From the NCBI GenBank assembly GCA_002159155.1, contig LZRQ01000041.1:1-19550 (forward strand): a stretch of 19,550 bases of DNA. The letters run 5' to 3'. The position numbers and the translations under genes are program-made. How positions within the stretch are numbered: the first letter of the stretch is position 1; the number at the start of each line of letters is the position of its first letter. Shown here in pieces: positions 13,624 through 19,550 of the stretch. The notes under the pieces were generated by a model. That model had not been told where the DNA came from, made no database searches, and saw nothing but the letters and a program-made list of their open reading frames with translations. This stretch comes from Firmicutes bacterium ZCTH02-B6. GTDB lineage: Bacteria; Bacillota; Limnochordia; Limnochordales; ZCTH02-B6.

Positions 13624-16600
13624 GTTCCTACCTCCGTTTCCTCCGCCAATTGCCGGAGCCCAAGAACTGGGTGCAACTGCAAAGGCAGATTTTCCGTCAA
13701 ACATGCGCCGTCAGGTGCAAAAAGTAGCAGTCGGTGTTTGCGAAGGTGGGGTGTGACCTCCCATTCCTGGGGAACAGGCAGCTGGAGAATCCGCTTGACC
13801 AGAGAGGGATTAAAGCTCAGCCGCATGGAGCGGCCCAAGAGTGTCATGATCTCCTCGGGGCTGGGCTTGCGGCTGAGATCCAGCGGTTCCTTCGCATCAG
13901 CGGTTGCATAAACCTGACCGTCCCGCTGGTACAAGCAAACCACGTCGACGGACGGACCGCCAAGGCGTGTCATCGCGCGGTGCGCTTCGTGCAGCTCCTC
14001 AGCATCTTCCTCCAGCCCTACGGCGGCATAGTCGATGATCTGGACGTCAATGTCGGGGATCTCTCGGATGGCGGCCTTGTACTTCTTCCTCAGATCCTGT
14101 TGCCGCATGCGTTGCTCCGTTTGGGTCCAATAACTGACCAGCACCGGTCCCAGATCTTCTGGCGGAGACGATTCCCCGTACACGCTCTCGATGAGCTGCT
14201 CGACGTCATCCGGGATCTGCAGCGACTGCAAGTTGTTCAGCGCCAAGTACGAGCGGAAAAGGACATGCTCGTCGTAGACGTACAGGGTGCTCTCGTCCCA
14301 TTCCGGGACTCCTTCAGCCGAGACAGGCGGAATCAGCAGCCAAAGTTCTGGTGCTTGTATGTTTGCCGGCCTCGCCGCCCGCGGATGGCGCCAGACACGG
14401 CCGCTGCGCTGAAGGATTAAGTCCACAGGAGCTAGTTCGGAAACCATAATGTCGAAGTCAATGTCGAGGCTCTGCTCGATGACTTGGGTGACCACACACA
14501 CCATCCGGTGCGGCCGCTGATCGTCGCCTTTCCCGAAGAGCTGGAGAACCGTTTCCTCAATCGCGGTGCGGTCGTCAAACGGGTATCGGGCGTGAAACAG
14601 GATCAGCTCTTCCGCTGGGAAATAGGACAAGAGCGCCTGGTACGTTTCCTGGGCCCTCTTGACGGTGTTACACAGCACCGCCGCGCAGCCCCCACCCGCA
14701 AGCCGCTCTTTTAGAGCCGACATCCAACCGGTGGACTGGGCGTCGAACTGCCGCAGCCAGACTCTTCGATCAGGCGCGGCTGGAATGTGCCGGCTGCCGC
14801 CTGCACCGGACGAAACCCAACTAATTCGTGGGTAAGGCGTGATCGGCATTTCCCCGGAAGTTGGTCGCCCTAGCCCCTTGCTGAACGCTCTAACGAGTTC
14901 CCTGCGAGTACGTGCCGGCAGCGTCGCTGATAACAGGATGACTGAGGACCCACACGCGGCCAGCCACGTCAACAACTGCGCCAAAAGCGACTGCATGTAG
15001 GTGTCATAGGCATGAACCTCGTCAAAAATAACGACCTTGCCCGCCAATCCAAACAAGCGCACGAAATAGTGCTTAACGTCCAAGGCAGCCAGCAGCGCCT
15101 GGTCGATGGTGCCGATTCCGAAGGGCGCCAACAGGGCGTGCTTCTTTTGGGTAAACCATTCCGCTGCCATGAGGTTGGCGTCGCGGTCGCCGCCGCTGCC
15201 AATGACGGGATTGTCCGGCAGCCCCCGTTTCCGTCGGAGCAAGCGGGCAAAACTGGGATTCAGGTCTGCTCGGCCGTGAATGAGTTGAAGATTCAGCGGC
15301 TGTCCTGGAAACCGACAGGCCAGGTATTGGGCCACCCGGACAAACATCTGGTTGCTGGTGGCCATGGTCGGCAAGGCGACGTGGAATCCTTCCTGTCCCG
15401 CGAGGGCTTGCAAGGTGTTGGCTAGATAGAGCGCTGCCTCCGTCTTGCCACCGCCCATCGGGTACTCGATGAGGACGAGAGACGGGCCGTGGAGCTCGTC
15501 CGCGATCTTTTCCACTTCCGTTTGGAGCGGGTTCGGCGATCGCGCAAACAGATCGATGAATGGCTTAGGTTCAATCTCTTGAGGCCGGTGGAACCATCCC
15601 AAGTCGATCAGTGCCCGCAACGAGCGAAATCGCGCGAGGCGTGCATACTCAGGAATCCGCACCTTATCGCCGACGAAAGGAAAATAGTCATGGTTGGATC
15701 CAATCCAGTCTGCCACACTCGTCAGACCTGCCAACCGGATCAGGAACGAACTATTATCGAGCAGGTTGCCTTGGGGAAGAGGCAGGTTGTCTACCTTCAA
15801 AACGTGTGCCAGGACCGCCGCTAGGTCCTCCTGGGCTCTGCGCCAACGTTGCCCAAGCCCTTGGAGCTCTTGGATCATCAGACGTTCCAGGGTTTGGGGG
15901 TCTGGGAAAAGTCCATGGTGGGCCCCAACGGCGCGTCCAATGGCCACCGCGCTGGCTCTGGCTATCCCCAAACGCGTCAGGATGTCCGGGATCGATAGTG
16001 CAGACACAAAGCCGTGATGAGCCTTGCCACGACTGCCAGGCTTGAAACCGGCAGCCAGCAACCGTTCTTCTGCCTCAGGCCATTGAAACGCGAACCCAGG
16101 AGTGGCCTTACCAAGATCATGAAGCCCGATGAAATACGCAACCCACCGACCCGCCGCTTCCGCGTTCTCAATACCTAGACTGACCGTCATCTGTTCCTTC
16201 ACGGTCCGCGGAAGCAGATACTGCCAAAGGCCTAGGGCAACCATGGCAACGTCGATCATGTGCGCAATGAGCGGGTGCCACGACGACTCACCTGGACGCA
16301 ACGTAACGCCCCACCGGCCAGTGGTGGCCGTCTTGGCCCACAGAACAGGGTGCAGCATGGCATTCCAGTCCTGGACACCCGGTTGCTTGGCCTCCCCTGC
16401 CGCCCCGTCGTCAGCAGCGCCGGTTTCCGCTGACTTGGGTCGCCGGACCAAAAAGAGTCCTTCCCAGTCCTCAACTTGACGGCTGGTATCACCAAAAGTA
16501 CGAATCGCGTAGCCCTGCTCGTTGTTCGTTGTGTAGATAAGAGTAACTCCGCCCGTCTCCACTTCGCGACAGGCCTTTTCGTACAAAAGCTCTCGTACCA

Positions 16601-16706
16601 AGGCGGACACCTTGCCGACAAACACACCTGCTTTCGGCTCCAGCATCCACTTGGACAACTCGCCTCGCAAACCCGGTGGGGCCGATTCGACGATCAAGAC
16701 AACCAC
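13620..16706 (-). CDS. cas2-cas3: Cas2e-Cas3 fusion protein (adaptation subunit joined to HD nuclease-helicase)
   Basis: One uninterrupted 1028-residue ORF with two normally separate proteins. Residues 1-88 are Cas2e: VVLIVESAPPGLRGELSKW, LEPKAGVFVGKVSALVRELL and TTNNEQGYAIRTFG, aligning throughout with E. coli Cas2, Glu7 matching its Glu9. Residues 89-113 are an Ala/Gly/Glu-rich linker. Then comes Cas3 proper. HD nuclease: H144, H149/D152, H196-D197, H229-H230 and H263-H264. SF2 helicase: Walker A GGGKT at 418-422, DEVH at 562-565, SAT at 593-595, QRSGRVWRH at 766-774. A C-terminal domain ends the protein. All key residues are present. GTG start 6 nt after cas1 stop, with GAGGA upstream. Family knowledge: Cas2-Cas3 fusion characterises type I-F; the Cas2 half here is I-E type and so are all neighbours. 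The fusion should join Cas1-Cas2 spacer capture to Cas3 degradation. An internal ATG (Met117, 16358) could give free Cas3. Confidence 0.93.
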   Translation of the reverse strand: MVVLIVESAPPGLRGELSKWMLEPKAGVFVGKVSALVRELLYEKACREVETGGVTLIYTTNNEQGYAIRTFGDTSRQVEDWEGLFLVRRPKSAETGAADDGAAGEAKQPGVQDWNAMLHPVLWAKTATTGRWGVTLRPGESSWHPLIAHMIDVAMVALGLWQYLLPRTVKEQMTVSLGIENAEAAGRWVAYFIGLHDLGKATPGFAFQWPEAEERLLAAGFKPGSRGKAHHGFVSALSIPDILTRLGIARASAVAIGRAVGAHHGLFPDPQTLERLMIQELQGLGQRWRRAQEDLAAVLAHVLKVDNLPLPQGNLLDNSSFLIRLAGLTSVADWIGSNHDYFPFVGDKVRIPEYARLARFRSLRALIDLGWFHRPQEIEPKPFIDLFARSPNPLQTEVEKIADELHGPSLVLIEYPMGGGKTEAALYLANTLQALAGQEGFHVALPTMATSNQMFVRVAQYLACRFPGQPLNLQLIHGRADLNPSFARLLRRKRGLPDNPVIGSGGDRDANLMAAEWFTQKKHALLAPFGIGTIDQALLAALDVKHYFVRLFGLAGKVVIFDEVHAYDTYMQSLLAQLLTWLAACGSSVILLSATLPARTRRELVRAFSKGLGRPTSGEMPITPYPRISWVSSGAGGSRHIPAAPDRRVWLRQFDAQSTGWMSALKERLAGGGCAAVLCNTVKRAQETYQALLSYFPAEELILFHARYPFDDRTAIEETVLQLFGKGDDQRPHRMVCVVTQVIEQSLDIDFDIMVSELAPVDLILQRSGRVWRHPRAARPANIQAPELWLLIPPVSAEGVPEWDESTLYVYDEHVLFRSYLALNNLQSLQIPDDVEQLIESVYGESSPPEDLGPVLVSYWTQTEQRMRQQDLRKKYKAAIREIPDIDVQIIDYAAVGLEEDAEELHEAHRAMTRLGGPSVDVVCLYQRDGQVYATADAKEPLDLSRKPSPEEIMTLLGRSMRLSFNPSLVKRILQLPVPQEWEVTPHLRKHRLLLFAPDGACLTENLPLQLHPVLGLRQLAEETEVGT
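13630..13635 (-). promoter_or_regulatory. ribosome binding site that fixes the cse1 start
   Basis: Minus-strand GGAGGT lies 6 nt upstream of the GTG at 13623, inside the 3' end of the cas2-cas3 ORF. With the GTGA stop/start overlap it indicates translational coupling of cse1 to the fusion gene. Confidence 0.85.
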
Positions 16707-16712
16707 GCCGAC

Positions 16713-17651
16713 TCAATCCTCGCTAAAGTTCTTTCCACCGGCTACGTCCCCGCTCGGGTCCCATAGGAATCCCGGTGCCGCCTCGTCTTGGTCGAAGGTG
16801 TCAGCCAAGTCCTCGTCACCTGGTTCGCCAAACAAGGCGTCAAGGTCCCCGACGACTCGCCCGAGAAGGTCCTGCTCAACAAACAAATCCCGGCAGCGGC
16901 GGCGTACACGCGATTCTAGGTCCGGCCCGCCCTTTGCCACCTCGAGGAATGCCGCCGGAATGGTAATATCCGTCTTATATAAGTCAGCAACATCGTAGAC
17001 GAAGGAAAGCATTTTACCCGTGTGAATGAAACCAATGGCGGGCGAGTAGCCGGCGGCAACTATAGCGGCGTGACATACACCGTACAGGCAGCTGTTGGCA
17101 GCCGACAAGGCTCGGTTCACCGGGTCCGTCGCGTCCCAGCTGAGACGGTCGTACCGCCGGCTAGTCCACTCAATGCCAAAGCGTTCAGCGTTGCGCGCAT
17201 AGGCCGCCCGCACGCGAGCCCCTTCCTTTCCGCGAATCTGCCGTAGGGAAAGTTCGGGAGGCAACGGTTCTCGAAAGCGCATTTCGTACATGCGGCGAAC
17301 AATACGCAAGCGTGCCCCTTCGTCTGCCCACAAACGGGCTTGCCGAAGCAGTCGCGCCGAACTACGTGTTTCCCCCATACCTTGGGCGTAAAAGCGGACA
17401 CCCTGTTCACCGCACCAAGCCACAAGGCACCCGGCTTCGGCAAGAGTCCGAATCGCCGCATGGGTCACACTGGTGCCGGGGCCCAACATCAGTAGGCTGA
17501 GCGCGGCACACGGCACGTGAACGCGCCCCTTGGCATCATGAACGCAAATTCCCTTGTCCTCTTGATCAATTCGGGCATGCTCAACGTAGAGGTAACTCCA
17601 GCTGTCACGGACCTTGGGAAGAATGCGGAGGTTACGCAAGCCCGTCACCAC
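16713..17651 (-). CDS. cas1e: Cas1e, CRISPR spacer integrase
   Basis: A 312-residue spacer integrase of the I-E subtype. The metal-binding residues are Glu143 (RGKEGARVRAAY), His210 (GFIHTGKML), Asp220 and Asp223 (FVYDVADLYK), corresponding to E. coli Glu141, His208, Asp218 and Asp221. The N-terminal beta domain (LPKVRDSWSYLYVEHARI) and GTSVTHAAIRTLAEAGCLVAWCGE are typical of Cas1e. The last 30 or so residues form an acidic tail. The GTG start at 17651 is taken with reserve: an adjacent GTG and a TTG at residue 5 are alternatives, and no strong ribosome binding site is seen. It is the first gene of the operon and ends 6 nt before the Cas2e-Cas3 start, so Cas1 and its Cas2 partner are coupled. 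Confidence 0.95.
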   Translation of the reverse strand: MVTGLRNLRILPKVRDSWSYLYVEHARIDQEDKGICVHDAKGRVHVPCAALSLLMLGPGTSVTHAAIRTLAEAGCLVAWCGEQGVRFYAQGMGETRSSARLLRQARLWADEGARLRIVRRMYEMRFREPLPPELSLRQIRGKEGARVRAAYARNAERFGIEWTSRRYDRLSWDATDPVNRALSAANSCLYGVCHAAIVAAGYSPAIGFIHTGKMLSFVYDVADLYKTDITIPAAFLEVAKGGPDLESRVRRRCRDLFVEQDLLGRVVGDLDALFGEPGDEDLADTFDQDEAAPGFLWDPSGDVAGGKNFSED

Positions 17652-17765
17652 CAGCTTCGGGCGAGGCGTCCACGCTCACTTCGTCTAGAAGCGTGGAGAC
17701 GCGACGTTACGGAACGTGGCCGCGCCGCCAGCGTTGAGCACGGAGCAATATCGTGGATATCCTTG

Positions 17766-17787
17766 TTGTAGGTATCCTCACCTACAA
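17766..17787. promoter_or_regulatory. 8-bp dyad around the candidate -10 of the cas operon
   Basis: Inverted repeat TTGTAGGT (17766-17773) and ACCTACAA (17780-17787) with a 6-nt centre. The centre, read on the minus strand, is GAGGAT, the candidate -10 hexamer. A repressor binding here would cover the promoter. The symmetry is seen directly; the role is inference. Confidence 0.45.
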
Positions 17788-17803
17788 GAAGTCGAATTGT
17801 CAA
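17774..17803 (-). promoter_or_regulatory. candidate sigma-70-type promoter of the cas operon
   Basis: A consensus TTGACA at 17798-17803 (minus strand), an 18-nt spacer, then GAGGAT at 17774-17779, which keeps the key A2 and T6 of the -10 consensus. Transcription would start near 17767, giving a leader of about 115 nt before cas1. The -10 is weak, which would suit a regulated promoter. Confidence 0.4.
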
Positions 17804-17821
17804 GAACCAATTAAGTTCTTG
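17801..17821. promoter_or_regulatory. 7-bp dyad overlapping the candidate -35 of the cas operon
   Basis: Inverted repeat CAAGAAC (17801-17807) and GTTCTTG (17815-17821) around a 7-nt AT-rich centre. It overlaps the TTGACA hexamer and lies 13 nt from the second dyad, so the pair may be two operators. Confidence 0.4.
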
Positions 17822-18037
17822 GGTGTTTGAAAATCCCTGAATCTCCCACGTTCCACTCTCCTCGTCTCCGCCACCATGAATGAACAACCATCTGCATCCG
17901 GCGATGCGGTCCGGTCCAGGTCGGCGTCACACCAGTGGCTTCGTCCACAATTTCAGCGCCACCTGTCTCCAACCTCAAAATCGCGGGAGCGTTCAACTAG
18001 TCCTGGCTGTGAGTCCCGCCTGACTTTAGGTGCGTGT

Positions 18038-19550
18038 CGGTTCACCCCCACGTGCGTGGGGACGACCCTTTGTCGCAATTGCGCGCCACTTGGACTCTCG
18101 GTTCACCCCCACGTGCGTGGGGACGACCCGCTGGTCAGCCAGCCCTTGATGTCCTCGACCGGTTCACCCCCACGTGCGTGGGGACGACGCTCGTGGCCTC
18201 GATGTAATCCCTGCGCTTGACGGTTCACCCCCACGTGCGTGGGGACGACAAGCGGCGCCGCAAGCTGATCCTTCAAACCTACGGTTCACCCCCACGTGCG
18301 TGGGGACGACTCCCGGCCCCTCCTATCCCGCTCCCCATGCGCCGGTTCACCCCCACGTGCGTGGGGACGACGCGCCGGGGATGGAGGGGGTTACCGCGTC
18401 GATCGGTTCACCCCCACGTGCGTGGGGACGACACCGGCGGCCGGGTATTTGACTCTTGCGCCGACGGTTCACCCCCACGTGCGTGGGGACGACTTATCGG
18501 GAGTCTCTACGACCGGGCCAAGGAACGGTTCACCCCCACGTCCGTGGGGACGACCAACACGCCTTCCTCCGTAATGGTCAAAAATCCGGTTCACCCCCAC
18601 GTGCGTGGGGACGACGTCCAGGACGACCTGAACGCGATCCGCGAGAACGGTTCACCCCCACGTGCGTGGGGACGACGTACCCTGGCCTTCCGAATTTCAC
18701 ATCGCAACCGGTTCACCCCCACGTGCGTGGGGACGACACTAACATTGGCAAAGGCCTTGAGAAGTTCGTCGGTTCACCCCCACGTGCGTGGGGACGACGT
18801 TCATACCTGCGTATCAAAGCGATCCGCCTCCGGTTCACCCCCACGTGCGTGGGGACGACATAGCAGAAAGCGAGGTTCTTCGTGTGGAGGACGGTTCACC
18901 CCCACGTGCGTGGGGACGACTTCCTCCTTTTGCGGATAATTTGGGCATCGCCCGGTTCACCCCCACGTGCGTGGGGACGACCTCGCCAGCTCCTGGATTG
19001 TTTTGGGCATTGTCGGTTCACCCCCACGTGCGTGGGGACGACGCCATTGCAGCTAGCGTTCTTTTCGTGTGTCGCGGTTCACCCCCACGTGCGTGGGGAC
19101 GACGAAACAGCTAGCGATGCCTAAGCCATTTATACGGTTCACCCCCACGTGCGTGGGGACGACGTTCGCGAAGCTCGCGCTTCGTGAAGTTGGCCGGTTC
19201 ACCCCCACGTGCGTGGGGACGACGTCAGGATCCAGCCGCCGATAACCGGGTGGACCGGTTCACCCCCACGTGCGTGGGGACGACGTGCCCTTGGCCAGCA
19301 GGTGGAAGTACTGCACCGGTTCACCCCCACGTGCGTGGGGACGACGGGCCCGAGTTGGACGGGGATGTCCGTATAGACGGTTCACCCCCACGTGCGTGGG
19401 GACGACTCCAACATCCCAGCCGAGGAGCGCCTTCACCTCGGTTCACCCCCACGTGCGTGGGGACGACTTCTAGCAGGGATTCGATTTCCAAGTATGCGTC
19501 GGTTCACCCCCACGTGCGTGGGGACGACCTTGCACGGGACGGGGCCTAGC
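18038..19550 (-). CRISPR. CRISPR array 2, 25 repeats visible, continues past the window
   Basis: Repeats are 29 nt, begin CGGTTCACCCCC and end GTGGGGACGAC on the plus strand. They start at 18038 and then every 61 nt to 19500, apart from two 60-nt steps (repeats at 19135 and 19195, preceded by 31-nt spacers). All repeats appear identical except the one at 18526-18554, which has a single loop change. Read on the minus strand, the repeat folds into a 6-bp stem (CCCCAC/GTGGGG, loop GCAC) followed by the 8-nt handle GTGAACCG, as Cas6e requires. Transcription therefore runs leftward toward cas1, and the leader with the newest spacers should lie to the right of the window. There are 24 complete spacers, plus 22 nt of another at the window edge. 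Confidence 0.98.

Larger units (their letters stand above)
17652..18037. other. gene-free interval between cas1 and CRISPR array 2
   Basis: These 386 nt contain no convincing gene. Two short minus-strand ORFs in different frames (17811-17996, and 17645-17887 starting TTG) overlap and together might be a frameshifted remnant (GGGDEESGTWEIQGF then NTQELNWFLT). Neither resembles a family I know. The AT-richer part, 17755-17830, carries the candidate cas promoter and two dyads. No decayed repeat is detectable in phase to the left of array 2. Confidence 0.6.

Noticed and set aside
13624..13704. 27-residue N-terminal extension of Cse1 from the ATG at 13704
   Set aside because: It would overlap cas2-cas3 by 85 nt and has no family match. 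The GTG at 13623 has a perfect GGAGGT and a GTGA overlap.
17645..17887. Stand-alone cas2 gene next to cas1
   Set aside because: The ORF has none of the Cas2e motifs; Cas2e is clearly the N-terminus of the Cas3 ORF.
17977..18005. Fossil repeat to the left of array 2
   Set aside because: In phase but about 9 of 29 matches, not distinguishable from chance.
18921..19013. Neighbouring array 2 spacers sharing TTTGGGCAT
   Set aside because: The shared block is only 9 nt and the flanks do not align, so it is probably chance.
18038..19549. Long plus-strand frames with repeated SPPRAWGR or HPHVRGDD units
   Set aside because: Translation artefacts of the 29-nt repeats of array 2. The missing stop codons reflect repeat composition.

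Overview
The window reads as a GC-rich bacterium with Gram-positive habits: strong GGAGG-type ribosome binding sites, several GTG and TTG starts, tightly packed operons, a TcyP-type cystine transporter, and MalF/MalG-type sugar permeases without a local ATPase. A high-GC Bacillota lineage (Limnochordia, Symbiobacteriales or Thermaerobacter-like) fits, but that is inference; no rRNA or other marker gene is present.

Left part (1-8056), metabolism. A small glutaredoxin-like protein (+) converges on a five-gene minus-strand operon. In transcription order this runs: secreted sugar-binding protein, two ABC permeases, two Gfo/Idh/MocA dehydrogenases. It looks like uptake plus oxidation or epimerisation of a sugar or cyclitol. 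A 13-bp stem-loop between the binding-protein gene and the first permease probably sets unequal expression. Upstream lie a strong hairpin terminator and a tcyP-like cystine transporter (-). Diverging from it is a TTG-started DinB-family protein (+).

Right part (8057-19550), a complete type I-E CRISPR-Cas locus. All cas genes are on the minus strand in the order cas1, cas2-cas3 (one fused ORF), cse1 (cas8e), cse2, cas7e, cas5e, cas6e. One array lies on each side, and both have the same transcriptional sense as the cas genes. Array 2 (18038 to beyond the window; 25 repeats visible) is very regular. Array 1 (8341-8847; nine repeats plus two decayed ones in phase) is anomalous: most repeats carry a changed crRNA 5' handle and a broken base pair at the expected Cas6e cut site.

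The most unusual feature is a 1028-residue protein in which an intact Cas2e domain is joined to a full HD-nuclease/helicase Cas3. Cas2-Cas3 fusion is the textbook signature of type I-F, but every other gene here is type I-E. Cas1 lies 6 nt upstream, so the adaptation genes sit at the front of the operon, ahead of interference, unlike the E. coli I-E order. Array 1 also holds two near-identical spacers that differ only at three synonymous third-codon positions. This suggests repeated capture of the same protospacer from diverged relatives of one invader.
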